DNA of 42,878 nucleotides, from positions 1 to 42,878 of IMG/VR virus record IMGVR_UViG_3300025120_011362, one strand, 5' to 3'. Positions within the stretch are counted from its first letter, which is position 1. Each line of letters begins with the position of its first letter. Shown here piece after piece: positions 1 to 7,273 of this stretch. The notes beneath the pieces were generated by a model. That model was not told the origin of the DNA and did no database searches. It worked only from the letters and a program-made list of their open reading frames with translations. Made by a program: the position numbers and the translations under genes. This stretch comes from a virus.

Positions 1-1
1 A

Positions 2-955
2 AGCATAGCAAAGAACGTGGGTAGAAGCAATGCTACTACTGCTAAAGGTCAAGCTGAGTTCGAAGCACAAGCTGAATGGACTAAAAAAGCTGACAAAGAA
101 TATTTTGCAAACATAGATGATATTGACAGTTACGAACTGTTCAAGCCTATGTTAGCACACGACTTTACAAAAACTCCAGTTGAAGCAGGATACACACAAC
201 CTAAGCTAGATGGTATTCGTTGTGTAGTTGACAAGCATGGTATGCACACACGTGGTGGTAAGCCCATTAATAGTTGTCCGCATATTTGGGAAAGTGTAAA
301 GCATATTATTGAAGCTAACCCAAATGTTGTACTAGATGGTGAACTTTACAATCATGAACTTAAAGCAGACTTCCAAAAGATTGTTTCGCTTGTAAGAAAA
401 GTAAAGTGCAGACCAGAAGAGATTGCAGAAAGTGCAGAGCTAGTTGAATATCATGTGTATGACATGTATGATAAAAATGATCCTGATAAACTGTTTATGG
501 ATCGTTCAGTATGGTTATCTAATAATGTGTCAGGTAATATGATTGTATTAGTTAATACTGACGTTGCAAACAACAGTGCAGACATTGATAGGCTGTATGG
601 CGAGTATACAGAAGCTGGTTACGAAGGACAGATGGTACGACAGGATGCTCCTTACCAGTGTAAACGTAGCAAGAGCCTACTTAAAAGAAAAGAGTTTGTT
701 ACTGAAGAGTACGAAGTAGTTGAAGTACATGAAGGGCAAGGCGCCTGGACAGGATATGCTAAAAGACTTACTCTTAAAATGAAAGATGGTACTACATTTA
801 GTAGTGGATTAAGAGGTTCGCAAGCACAGTTAAAGACACTGCTAGAAAACCCAAATATAGACTGGGCAACTTGCAGATACTTTGAATTGAGCAATGATGG
901 TATTCCTAGATTTCCTGTAACAATAGATTACGGTGTTGGTCAAAGGACAGATTAA
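2..955 (+). CDS. lig: ATP-dependent DNA ligase, 5'-truncated by window edge
   Basis: This ligase seals nicks in duplex DNA during phage replication and repair through a ligase-AMP intermediate. Counting from the GTG at 17, nucleotidyltransferase motif I (KLDGIR) lies at residues 63-68 with Lys63 as predicted AMP acceptor. Motifs III (LDGELY), IV (YEGQMVR) and V (LLKRKEF) follow in order, then an OB-fold-sized C-terminal segment. The frame is open to the left edge, and the residues before the GTG (SIAKN) run into a GRSNATT block that is internal in related T4-like phage ligases. I therefore read it as an incomplete gene lacking its N-terminal part rather than one starting at 17. The family is certain; the true start is outside the window. 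Confidence 0.92.
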   Translation, partial: SIAKNVGRSNATTAKGQAEFEAQAEWTKKADKEYFANIDDIDSYELFKPMLAHDFTKTPVEAGYTQPKLDGIRCVVDKHGMHTRGGKPINSCPHIWESVKHIIEANPNVVLDGELYNHELKADFQKIVSLVRKVKCRPEEIAESAELVEYHVYDMYDKNDPDKLFMDRSVWLSNNVSGNMIVLVNTDVANNSADIDRLYGEYTEAGYEGQMVRQDAPYQCKRSKSLLKRKEFVTEEYEVVEVHEGQGAWTGYAKRLTLKMKDGTTFSSGLRGSQAQLKTLLENPNIDWATCRYFELSNDGIPRFPVTIDYGVGQRTD

Positions 956-957
956 GG

Positions 958-986
958 TTGACATATTATTAAATAGTAGTTATACT
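958..986 (+). promoter_or_regulatory. sigma-70-like promoter
   Basis: TTGACA at 958-963 and TATACT at 981-986 are separated by 17 bp, in the GGTTGACA context seen at the early promoters further right. It lies just after the ligase stop and upstream of the AGGAGG ribosome site at 998-1003, so it probably drives the small gene at 1011 and those behind it. Confidence 0.7.
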
Positions 987-1010
987 AAACAAGTAATAGG
1001 AGGCGAATCT

Positions 1011-1196
1011 ATGTCATTCAAAATAGCACAGAAAAAAATTGAATTTTGGCATGCTTATTGGGAAAACAAAGATGAACGAGTTGCCTACAACGATGAACAA
1101 TTAACACCACAAGAATTTTTTGAAGTATGGATTGATAAAGATAAAGTAGATACATTTACAGATACACCCAGTGTAAATAGACGGAGTAATACATAA
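1011..1196 (+). CDS. small conserved-type phage protein, unknown function
   Basis: A 61-residue soluble protein of unknown function. The ATG at 1011 is preceded by a strong AGGAGG at 998-1003 and sits 25 bp behind a promoter; the frame is open further upstream, but that extension would cross the promoter and lacks a ribosome site. The sequence is rich in aromatic and acidic residues (FWHAYWENKDE, EFFEVWIDKDKVD) with no cysteines or membrane segment. It is followed after one base by the signal-peptide protein at 1198. I recognise no domain. Confidence 0.7.
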   Translation: MSFKIAQKKIEFWHAYWENKDERVAYNDEQLTPQEFFEVWIDKDKVDTFTDTPSVNRRSNT

Positions 1197-1197
1197 T

Positions 1198-1722
1198 ATG
1201 AAAAAAATAATTACAACTTTAGCAATAGTTATAGGACTAGCTAATACTGCTCATGCTGGAAATATTACTACTACAGGTGAAGTTATTAGGATTGAACCTA
1301 TATACACACAAGTGAGTAATAGGCAACCTAAACAAATTTGCGGAAACGTTGATATACCTGTTTATGGATCCGGCGGAAACAATAATGCTGGAGCAAACGC
1401 TCTTGCAGGTATGATAATTGGTGGCATCCTCGGTAAAGGAGTTACTGGTAAAGATAACGGCGCCGCGGCAGGTGCAGTTATAGGAGGCATAATTGGTGCT
1501 GACAAAGGACAAAATAACGGTCGACAAATTATAGGTTATAGGTCAGAATATCGTTGCTCAACTGAATATCAGAGTGTACAATCAAATATAGTAAACGAAT
1601 ATCGTGTAACTTTCAATGTAAATGGTCAACATCTTGTAGTTGTTGTAAACAGTGCAGTTGGTCGAAGAGCATACATTGGTCAAAGAAAACAGTTTAGAAT
1701 TCGTTATCAATTGTTAAACTAA
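1198..1722 (+). CDS. secreted glycine-zipper (17 kDa surface antigen-like) protein
   Basis: A predicted exported envelope protein of 174 residues. Residues 1-20 form a Sec signal peptide ending in AHA. Residues about 60-105 are a glycine-zipper 2TM segment with GxxxG spacing (AGMIIGGILGKG, AGAVIGGIIGADKG), as in the Rickettsia 17 kDa antigen / Gly-zipper family. The C-terminal third is a beta-rich, Arg/Tyr-rich domain. Such domains insert in or associate with membranes. In a phage it could act in the host envelope during infection or lysis, but that role is inference. There is no lipobox cysteine at the cleavage site. It forms an operon with the small gene just upstream. Confidence 0.75.
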   Translation: MKKIITTLAIVIGLANTAHAGNITTTGEVIRIEPIYTQVSNRQPKQICGNVDIPVYGSGGNNNAGANALAGMIIGGILGKGVTGKDNGAAAGAVIGGIIGADKGQNNGRQIIGYRSEYRCSTEYQSVQSNIVNEYRVTFNVNGQHLVVVVNSAVGRRAYIGQRKQFRIRYQLLN

Positions 1723-1737
1723 CACAAAGAGGTCTCA

Positions 1738-1968
1738 ATGAATAATAAAGTCGTTTATGCTAACGAAGCAGTAATCGTCTGCACTAATAATGATAAAGAA
1801 GTTATCGCTGAAATTGATAACTTCAAGTTTGAACAACACTTAGATGCCTACATTGCAACAAACAGAATACCTATGCGTTGGACTGGAAGAGTCTACGTAG
1901 GTAATGCACATGGTATGGAATTTACAACTACAGGCCCTAAAGAGTCTGTAAAGTACTCTGGGAGGTAA
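1738..1968 (+). CDS. hypothetical protein, 76 aa
   Basis: A soluble 76-residue protein with no recognised domain. The ATG at 1738 follows an AGAGG-type ribosome site and the gene lies 15 bp behind the glycine-zipper gene. The sequence starts MNNKVVYANEAVIVCTNNDKE, suggesting a small beta-strand-rich fold, and ends in a polar tail. The next gene follows after 2 bp and its ribosome site overlaps the end of this gene, which suggests co-translation. Confidence 0.7.
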   Translation: MNNKVVYANEAVIVCTNNDKEVIAEIDNFKFEQHLDAYIATNRIPMRWTGRVYVGNAHGMEFTTTGPKESVKYSGR

Positions 1969-1970
1969 GT

Positions 1971-2360
1971 ATGAGTATGCACTTAGTGGGTCCTTATATG
2001 ACCACAACTAGCTATAAGAAACGTAAAGCTAAAAACAAAACTAAGAAGATGTTAGAAGCTGAAGCGAAACACAATAAGTGGTTACGTAAAATGGGTGCCC
2101 ACCCTGAGCAGATAGCTAACAATAAGGAAAAAAATGCTGACGTTTCTATTTTATCTGTCCCTAATTATCGCTCTGATAGGCCAAGTCTGCCTACTAGTGA
2201 TACTATATGTGGAGGAAGCACAGCCCAAAAAGAAAGTCAGACGTACTCGGGCGAGAGACGATTATTGGGAATAGCAACAATGCACAAAAGTAATATGGTG
2301 CCTGTGTTTGCTGATAAAAAACAAGATGCAGTTGATATTGCTAACATGAGGCGTGGGTAA
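1971..2360 (+). CDS. conserved T4-like marine phage protein, unknown function
   Basis: A 129-residue protein with a short hydrophobic N terminus (MHLVGPYMTTT), a very basic segment (KKRKAKNKTKKM, about residues 17-28) and a conserved-looking C terminus ending in GIATMHKSNMVPVF and DIANMRRG. I recall proteins of this pattern as conserved hypotheticals in marine T4-like phages, with no assigned function. The ribosome site GGGAGG at 1960-1965 supports the ATG at 1971. The basic N-terminal half could bind nucleic acid, which is inference only. Confidence 0.75.
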   Translation: MSMHLVGPYMTTTSYKKRKAKNKTKKMLEAEAKHNKWLRKMGAHPEQIANNKEKNADVSILSVPNYRSDRPSLPTSDTICGGSTAQKESQTYSGERRLLGIATMHKSNMVPVFADKKQDAVDIANMRRG

Positions 2361-2485
2361 TGAACGAACAAGATGCAATGTGGGAAACATTTGACACACT
2401 AGTACCTGAGGAAAGTTGGATACCAAGTGCTGAAGAAAAATGGTTAATTGATAAAATAGCAATAATTTTAAAAGAGTTAGTATGA
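2360..2485 (+). CDS. small hypothetical protein, 41 aa
   Basis: A 41-residue acidic, Trp-containing peptide (MNEQDAMWETF...KELV). Its ATG overlaps the last base of the preceding stop codon (TAATG), and its own stop overlaps the ATG of the exonuclease gene (ATGA at 2482-2485). These two couplings support it as a real gene despite its length. No membrane segment or motif is visible. Confidence 0.6.
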   Translation: MNEQDAMWETFDTLVPEESWIPSAEEKWLIDKIAIILKELV

Positions 2486-3045
2486 CAATTCACGCAATGA
2501 TTGATTTGGAAACGTTTGATACGTGTCCGCAAGCAACTGTAACTACCATTGGTGGTGTTAAATTTGATCCCTACAGTAATAAAGAACCTCACAGTGACTT
2601 TTATTTTCGTTTGGATATAGATGAACAAGATCGTCTTGGTAGAACAGTTAACCAAGATACATTGGATTGGTGGGCTAAACAGGACCCAAAAATAAGAGAA
2701 GAAGCCTTTGGAGAAGAAGACAGAGTAGGGCTGAAGCATTTTCTAAACCACTTGACCAAGTGGATGGTTGGTGTTGATGTATTATGGGGTCATGGATATG
2801 GTTTTGATGTTACAATGGTTGAAGACCTGTATCGTCAAATGGCTACACCAATCCCTTGGAACTTTTGGCAAGTACGAGACGGTAGAACTTTAATAAGTAT
2901 ACTACCTAGGGATCCAAGGAAAGATATGCAAACAGACTTGCATAATGCACTTAAAGATAGTTATTATCAAGCTAAAGCAATTCAGGTTGCATATTCTAAA
3001 ATATATGCTAATATGAATACAAACAATAGGAGAATATATGCCTAA
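2482..3045 (+). CDS. DnaQ-like 3'-5' exonuclease (RNase T/DexA-type)
   Basis: A 187-residue DEDD-superfamily 3'-5' exonuclease, expected to need two metal ions. Exo I is MIDLET with Asp8 and Glu10. Exo II is the WGHGYGFDVTMVED block around residues 102-115 with its Asp. Exo III is the C-terminal HNALKDSYYQA block, where the His and Asp five residues later fit the DEDDh type. It has no polymerase or accessory domain, so it probably acts alone, as T4 DexA does, on RNA or single-stranded DNA. Start and stop overlap both neighbours, which indicates translational coupling. DNA versus RNA preference cannot be told from sequence. Confidence 0.82.
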   Translation: MTIHAMIDLETFDTCPQATVTTIGGVKFDPYSNKEPHSDFYFRLDIDEQDRLGRTVNQDTLDWWAKQDPKIREEAFGEEDRVGLKHFLNHLTKWMVGVDVLWGHGYGFDVTMVEDLYRQMATPIPWNFWQVRDGRTLISILPRDPRKDMQTDLHNALKDSYYQAKAIQVAYSKIYANMNTNNRRIYA

Positions 3046-3490
3046 ATATCAAAGCACAAAAACATACGGACACAACATAGGGCTAAGTGCCGTTTTTAGA
3101 CAACCACATGCAGATCATAGTCATTGCAAGTATCTACATGGATATAGTCTAGCATTTAAGTTTACATTTGGTTGTGAAGAATTAGACAACAAAAACTGGG
3201 CAGTAGACTTTGGAGGGCTAAAGCCACTAAAGCAATGGCTGGAAGATACATTTGATCACAAAACAGTAATTGATAGAAATGATGAATTTTTGTATAAATT
3301 TGCAGAACTAGAAAACATGGGACTTGCACAAATTACAGTACTAGATGGTGTTGGTGCAGAGAAGTTTGCAGAACATGCTTGGCGTTTTGCCGACAAACTA
3401 ATCAGAGAAGCGACTGACAATCGTTGTTGGTGTGTAAGTTGTGAGTGTTCAGAGCATGGAGCAAATAGTGCCATCTATTACAACGAATGA
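3038..3490 (+). CDS. queD: 6-pyruvoyltetrahydropterin synthase / QueD-like protein
   Basis: A 150-residue T-fold protein of the PTPS/6-carboxytetrahydropterin synthase family, which acts on dihydroneopterin triphosphate toward queuosine-type deazapurines or pterins. The family-diagnostic block HCKYLHGYS places the catalytic Cys at 30 and the conserved His at 34; WAVDFGGLKPLK, FDHKT and CVSCECSEH follow in order. The usual second zinc His of the HGH motif is Tyr36, and the AAH-type His near the N terminus is Phe20, so zinc binding may be altered or use His24/27/29. No other deazapurine genes are in view. It overlaps the exonuclease by 8 bp. Confidence 0.8.
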   Translation: MPKYQSTKTYGHNIGLSAVFRQPHADHSHCKYLHGYSLAFKFTFGCEELDNKNWAVDFGGLKPLKQWLEDTFDHKTVIDRNDEFLYKFAELENMGLAQITVLDGVGAEKFAEHAWRFADKLIREATDNRCWCVSCECSEHGANSAIYYNE

Positions 3491-3725
3491 TTTAGAATGG
3501 TGTGCTAATTGGACACAAGACAATAGGTTCTATTGTACTGTGTTTGTTAAAGGTTCTAGATATAAAAAGCCTAGTGGTTTTCATGACTTCTTAGAAAGTT
3601 TGCTAGGATCTACATATGGTGGATTTCGTTATGATCAATATAGAAATGGCTATGAATGTTGGTTTAAAAGTCAAGAAGATATGTTAACGTTTAAATTGGT
3701 GGCATGTAATGGAAGTAAAAGATAA
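3456..3725 (+). CDS. hypothetical protein, 89 aa
   Basis: A soluble protein of about 89 residues with several aromatic residues and four cysteines, and no recognised domain. I chose the ATG at 3456; a GTG at 3441 would add five residues. It overlaps the QueD-like gene by 35 bp in another frame and the DUF59 gene at 3709 by 17 bp. The stretch KGSRYKKPSGFHDFLESLLG suggests a small alpha/beta fold. Function unknown. Confidence 0.65.
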   Translation: MEQIVPSITTNDLEWCANWTQDNRFYCTVFVKGSRYKKPSGFHDFLESLLGSTYGGFRYDQYRNGYECWFKSQEDMLTFKLVACNGSKR

Positions 3726-4014
3726 AATTATTGAAAATTTAAAACTTGTTTATGATCCTGAAATAAGTATTAATATATTTGATTTAGGACTTATATATAA
3801 CATTGATCTAGAACATTTACCCAAGGTTACTGTTACTCATACGTTAACAAGTGCATTTTGCCCAGCGGCTGATGAGATCATAAAAGATATACATGACGCT
3901 ACAGTTAATGTAGAAGAAGTAGAATCGTGTGATGTGATAACTACATTTGAACCAGAATTTGGTCCATGGAACATGAGTGAAGATGCTAAATTAATATTAG
4001 GAGTATTTGAATGA
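3709..4014 (+). CDS. MIP18/DUF59 (SufT/PaaD-like) Fe-S assembly protein
   Basis: A 101-residue protein of the MIP18 (DUF59) family, whose members help load Fe-S clusters onto client proteins. The diagnostic YDPEISINIFDLGLIY block is at residues 15-30, followed by VTVTHTLTSAFCP with the conserved Cys51, and a C-terminal PEFGPWNMSEDAK block. It sits two genes before a 7Fe ferredoxin and within 2 kb of an A-type Fe-S carrier, which supports an Fe-S role. Its stop overlaps the next ATG (ATGA). The host likely supplies the scaffold and desulfurase. Confidence 0.82.
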   Translation: MEVKDKIIENLKLVYDPEISINIFDLGLIYNIDLEHLPKVTVTHTLTSAFCPAADEIIKDIHDATVNVEEVESCDVITTFEPEFGPWNMSEDAKLILGVFE

Positions 4015-4220
4015 ACGATATATTTAAAGATGCTACACCTACAAATCCATTGGTGATTAAGCCATCGAGCAATATAGTTGATTTGGAAAAATTAGAAGAA
4101 AAGACTTTAAAAAAATTAACTAAAAATGAACTAGTTGAATTAGCAGAAGAAAAAATTGGAATAGTCTTAGATAGACGTTTTACAAAGACAAAGATGATAG
4201 AAATGATCCTTGTGGAATGA
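4011..4220 (+). CDS. small protein with SAP/Rho-N-like helical domain
   Basis: A 69-residue protein. The N-terminal half is polar and the C-terminal half ([29 protein letters not shown]) resembles a SAP/HeH/Rho-N-type helix-extended-loop-helix, a fold often used for nucleic acid or protein binding. The domain call is by pattern only. It is coupled at both ends through ATGA overlaps to the DUF59 and ferredoxin genes, so it may be made in fixed ratio with them. A link to Fe-S biology is speculative. Confidence 0.65.
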   Translation: MNDIFKDATPTNPLVIKPSSNIVDLEKLEEKTLKKLTKNELVELAEEKIGIVLDRRFTKTKMIEMILVE

Positions 4221-4579
4221 CATACATAGTTGGCGATGCTTGCGTTAAATGTAAGTATACTGATTGTGTGAGTGTATGTCCAGTTGACTGCTTTTACGAA
4301 GGATTAAACACACTAGTTATAAACCCAGATGAATGTATTGACTGTGGTGTTTGTGAACCTGAGTGTCCTGCTGGAGCAATATTTCCTGATACTGAAATGA
4401 CACCTTATTTACAACAATGGTTAGATATTAATACAAAGTTTAGTACAGGAGATGAAGCCTGGCCCAATATCTCAGAACAAAAAGATCCTATGCCAGATGC
4501 AGATAGTTTCAATCCTGAGATGGGGTACGAAGGTAAAAAAGGTAAATTTTTAATTGAAGAACCAGGAGAAGGCGATTGA
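4217..4579 (+). CDS. fdxA: 7Fe ferredoxin (FdxA type, [3Fe-4S][4Fe-4S])
   Basis: A 120-residue soluble electron carrier of the seven-iron ferredoxin family. Cysteines 9, 12, 17, 21, 25 and 40, 43, 46, 50 fall in the Azotobacter FdI/FdxA arrangement ([17 protein letters not shown], then [11 protein letters not shown]), and the DCFYEG and PDECIDC segments are nearly canonical. The C-terminal 65 residues are the acidic tail usual for FdxA, including EAWPNIS. It could feed electrons to the radical SAM protein, the DHODH-like enzyme or host enzymes; the partner is not shown by sequence. Confidence 0.92.
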   Translation: MTYIVGDACVKCKYTDCVSVCPVDCFYEGLNTLVINPDECIDCGVCEPECPAGAIFPDTEMTPYLQQWLDINTKFSTGDEAWPNISEQKDPMPDADSFNPEMGYEGKKGKFLIEEPGEGD

Positions 4580-5232
4580 AAATTATAGTTGCATTAGACA
4601 ATACAAATGTAGAAGCAAATATCGAAATTGCATCTAAACTTAAAAACAAAGTAGATGGATTCAAAGTAAATCATTTGATGTGGGAACACACCAACACAAT
4701 ACGAGATCTAGCAGATGAACTTTTTATTGATTGCAAATTATGGGACACACCAAATACTGTTAAACAAGTGGTACAACAAATTGTAGACAAAGGTGCTACA
4801 ATGACAACCATATGCACACACAACAACGAAGCAGTATTTGAAGAGCTTAAACAATTCTCAGACAAAATTAAACTACTAGGCGTTACATATCTAACCAGTT
4901 GGAGTGGTAGTGACTTGCTAGACATATTGCACTACTTGCCCAAGGGAGTAGATGTAATGTGGAGAGATAATATAGATAAAATAAGACCATATGGTTTTGC
5001 TGGTATGATATGTAGTCCAAAAGATTTAGAAGTAGTAAAACCTTTAGCACAAGATATGATAACAGTTTGTCCTGGTATTGGTACAAACAAAGGACAAGTT
5101 AGAACAGTATCTGCAAGACAAGCAACAGACATGGGTGCTGACTATTTGGTTATAGGTAGAACGATTACCGAATCACTTGATCCCGTAAAAACAATACAAG
5201 ATATTAGAGAAGAGCTCATAAATACTTCGTAG
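4576..5232 (+). CDS. pyrF: orotidine 5'-phosphate decarboxylase
   Basis: This enzyme decarboxylates OMP to UMP, the last step of de novo pyrimidine synthesis. The 218-residue TIM barrel has Asp8 (VALDNT), Lys30 (GFKVN) and the catalytic array Asp52-x-Lys54-x-x-Asp57 ([10 protein letters not shown]). The phosphate-binding end is present as CPGIG and VIGRTI. The start is TTG at 4576, preceded by AGGAGAAGG and overlapping the ferredoxin stop; no ATG lies near the expected N terminus. PRPP synthetase lies 0.8 kb downstream and a DHODH-like gene at 14.4 kb, suggesting a pyrimidine programme. PyrE is not in the window. Confidence 0.92.
   Translation: MKIIVALDNTNVEANIEIASKLKNKVDGFKVNHLMWEHTNTIRDLADELFIDCKLWDTPNTVKQVVQQIVDKGATMTTICTHNNEAVFEELKQFSDKIKLLGVTYLTSWSGSDLLDILHYLPKGVDVMWRDNIDKIRPYGFAGMICSPKDLEVVKPLAQDMITVCPGIGTNKGQVRTVSARQATDMGADYLVIGRTITESLDPVKTIQDIREELINTS
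5217..5225 (+). promoter_or_regulatory. T4-late-promoter-like element (CATAAATAC)
   Basis: CATAAATAC lies 19 bp upstream of the nuclease ATG at 5244, with AGAGGAG between them. It matches the NATAAATA core of T4-type late promoters. It overlaps the end of pyrF, so a chance match in an AT-rich genome is possible. Confidence 0.4.
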
Positions 5233-5243
5233 AGGAGTTGACA

Positions 5244-5687
5244 ATGAGTGAAATTGAACTATATAACTTTAGGGTTAAACAAATAACAAAAGTGGTTGAC
5301 GGAGACACATTTGATTGTATACTAGACTTAGGATTCGACGTATTGCTAGAAGGCAGAGTTAGAATGTTAGGTATTGATACACCAGAGAGTAGAACCAGAG
5401 ACTTAGAAGAAAAAGCATATGGCTTACTTGCAAAAGATTGGTTATATGAACATATCAAAGGCGATGAAATAATTGTGCAAACTGTAGTAGATAATGAAAA
5501 AGGCAAGTTTGGTCGTATACTAGGAACAGTACTAGTAGATGGTGTAGACATTAATGCTCGTATGATTGAAGAAGGACATGCAACAGCATATCACGGACAA
5601 TCAAAAGATGACATTGCACAAGCACACTTAAATAATAGAGCAATGCTAACAGAGCGTGGCATTATACCTGAACCAATAGAAGATTAA
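5244..5687 (+). CDS. staphylococcal-nuclease-like (thermonuclease) protein
   Basis: A 147-residue SNase-fold, Ca-dependent endonuclease for DNA or RNA. Expected catalytic residues are present: Asp21 (VDGDTF), Arg40 and Asp45 (RVRMLGIDTPE), a Glu at 55-56 and Arg91 (KFGRILG). There is no signal peptide, so it acts in the cytoplasm. The ATG at 5244 has AGAGGAG at proper spacing; a TTG at 5238 sits directly against that site and is unlikely. It could serve host DNA breakdown to supply nucleotides, in keeping with the neighbouring nucleotide genes. Confidence 0.88.
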   Translation: MSEIELYNFRVKQITKVVDGDTFDCILDLGFDVLLEGRVRMLGIDTPESRTRDLEEKAYGLLAKDWLYEHIKGDEIIVQTVVDNEKGKFGRILGTVLVDGVDINARMIEEGHATAYHGQSKDDIAQAHLNNRAMLTERGIIPEPIED

Positions 5688-5688
5688 A

Positions 5689-6000
5689 ATGCAGATTCCA
5701 CTAATAGTTACTGACTCAGCAAAAAACTATCTGACAGAAATGATAGAACAACAAGAAAAAAAATATGTAAGGTTGGCTGTTTCTGGTGGCGGGTGTAGTG
5801 GATTCAAGTACGATTGGGATTTTACAGATGAACCAGCGGGAAGAGTAATAGAAGATATTCTTGAACTTGACCCAATGGCAGAAATGTTTGTTCTTGGATG
5901 TACAGTTGATTATATAAGAGAACTTGGCGGCAACTATCTAGTTGTCAAAAATCCAAACGCTACTGCCCAATGTGGCTGTGGTGAAAGTTTTGCTGTTTAA
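5689..6000 (+). CDS. A-type Fe-S cluster carrier (IscA/ErpA/HesB family)
   Basis: A 103-residue A-type carrier that passes Fe-S clusters to apo-proteins. The three ligand cysteines are Cys36 (SGGGCSGFKY) and Cys95/Cys97 (QCGCGESF), and the length is typical. With the DUF59 protein and the ferredoxin this makes a late-acting Fe-S set of three genes within 2.3 kb. It starts one base after the nuclease stop. Whether it is nearer to ErpA, IscA or SufA cannot be decided here. Confidence 0.92.
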   Translation: MQIPLIVTDSAKNYLTEMIEQQEKKYVRLAVSGGGCSGFKYDWDFTDEPAGRVIEDILELDPMAEMFVLGCTVDYIRELGGNYLVVKNPNATAQCGCGESFAV

Positions 6001-6014
6001 AAGAGAGAGGTCTT

Positions 6015-6944
6015 ATGATGAAAATCATTAGTGGCGGTAGCAACCCTGAGTTTGCTCAGAAGGTTGCTGAACACTGCTTTGTAGAATTAGTCCCAACAGA
6101 TATCACACGATTTAGTGATGGTGAAATATTAGTAGAAATAAAAGAGAACATCCGGGGCAAGGATGTTTTTTTAGTGAATAGCACATGCATGCCAGTAAAC
6201 GAAAGTTTAATGGAGTTGCTGGTTATGATAGATACTGCAAAACGTAGCAGTGCTAAACGTATATCAGCTGTAATGCCATATTATGGATATGCAAGACAGG
6301 ATAGAAAAAGTGCAAGTCGTACTCCTATTACTGCAAAGCTAGTTGCAGACTTGCTTACCAAAGCAGGTGCAGACCGTATACTGACAATGGACTTGCATGC
6401 TGGACAGATACAAGGGTTCTTTGATATTCCTGTTGACGATCTAACAAGTAGGGTAGTTTTTGCAAAAGACATAAAGCGAAATGTAAACTGTACAGAAGGC
6501 ACAGTATTTGTTAGTCCGGATGCAGGCGGAGTTGTTCGTGCTAGAAAGTTTGCTGAAATGTTTTATGGCGATGTTGCTATTGTAGATAAACGTAGACCCA
6601 AAGCAGGTGTAGCAGAAGTTATGAATTTAATTGGCGAAGTTAAAGACAAACATGCAATACTGGTAGACGATATTGTAGACAGTGGAGGTACACTGTGCAA
6701 TGCCGCTAAAGCAATTATGGATGCAGGTGCTCTCAGTGTAAGAGCATATATTACACATGGCGTACTCAGCAACGGTGCAACTAAAAAGGTTGACAACAGT
6801 TTGCTAGAGGAATTAGTAATCAGTGATAGTATTCCTATGCAGAATACAAGTAAAAAAATTAGACAAGTAACAGTTGCAGAGCTTTTTGGAGAAGCTATGC
6901 GAAGAATCACAAATGAAGAAAGTGTGAGTAGTTTATTTAAATGA
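6015..6944 (+). CDS. prs: ribose-phosphate pyrophosphokinase (PRPP synthetase)
   Basis: This enzyme makes PRPP from ribose 5-phosphate and ATP for nucleotide and NAD synthesis. The protein is full length (309 residues, or 308 from the second ATG at 6018). Visible blocks are FSDGEILVEI near the N terminus, the catalytic-loop region YYGYARQDRKSASRTPITAK, VSPDAGGVVRARKFA, the KRRPKAG flexible loop, and the PRPP signature ILVDDIVDSGGT. GAGAGG lies before the start. It is coupled by ATGA overlap to the small HAD gene. Phage-encoded Prs is known in some T4-like phages, there often with NAD salvage; here its neighbours are pyrimidine and carbon genes. Confidence 0.95.
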   Translation: MMKIISGGSNPEFAQKVAEHCFVELVPTDITRFSDGEILVEIKENIRGKDVFLVNSTCMPVNESLMELLVMIDTAKRSSAKRISAVMPYYGYARQDRKSASRTPITAKLVADLLTKAGADRILTMDLHAGQIQGFFDIPVDDLTSRVVFAKDIKRNVNCTEGTVFVSPDAGGVVRARKFAEMFYGDVAIVDKRRPKAGVAEVMNLIGEVKDKHAILVDDIVDSGGTLCNAAKAIMDAGALSVRAYITHGVLSNGATKKVDNSLLEELVISDSIPMQNTSKKIRQVTVAELFGEAMRRITNEESVSSLFK

Positions 6945-7273
6945 GATATATTATTGATATTGATGGAACCATTTGTAACGAGGTATTCGAACCAGATGGT
7001 AAGAAAAATTATGCACTGCATGAACCTATGATGGATCGTATTGCAAAAGTAAATGCACTGTATGATGCAGGACACACAATCAAGTATATGACAGCCAGAG
7101 GTGCAGTAAGTATGGTGGACTACTATGACCTTACTAAAAGTCAACTTGACAGTTGGGGTGCAAAGCATCACGAACTTAGTGTTGGTAAAAAAGAACACTA
7201 TGATGTTTGGATTGACGACAAAGCATTTTGGAGTGAAAACTTCTTTCGTAACACAGGAGAAACATATGAGTAA
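6941..7273 (+). CDS. small HAD-superfamily phosphatase-like protein
   Basis: A 110-residue minimal HAD-fold protein. Motif I is IDIDGT with Asp6 and Asp8, motif II is the Thr in YMTARG, and the C-terminal VWIDDKA supplies the acidic motif. It lacks a cap domain, as do small phage and capsule-locus HAD phosphatases. The substrate is unknown; a sugar phosphate or nucleotide end is plausible from its place between prs and the aldolase. It overlaps prs by 4 bp and the aldolase by 8 bp. Confidence 0.8.
   Translation: MRYIIDIDGTICNEVFEPDGKKNYALHEPMMDRIAKVNALYDAGHTIKYMTARGAVSMVDYYDLTKSQLDSWGAKHHELSVGKKEHYDVWIDDKAFWSENFFRNTGETYE

Noticed and set aside
5238-5243. TTGACA directly before the SNase gene as a promoter -35.
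   Set aside because: It lies between ribosome site and ATG, and no -10 element at proper distance lies outside coding sequence.
7125-7265. An upstream extension of the aldolase frame.
   Set aside because: It is antisense to nothing but overlaps the HAD gene by about 150 bp in another frame and has no aldolase similarity; ATG 7266 begins the family's usual N terminus.
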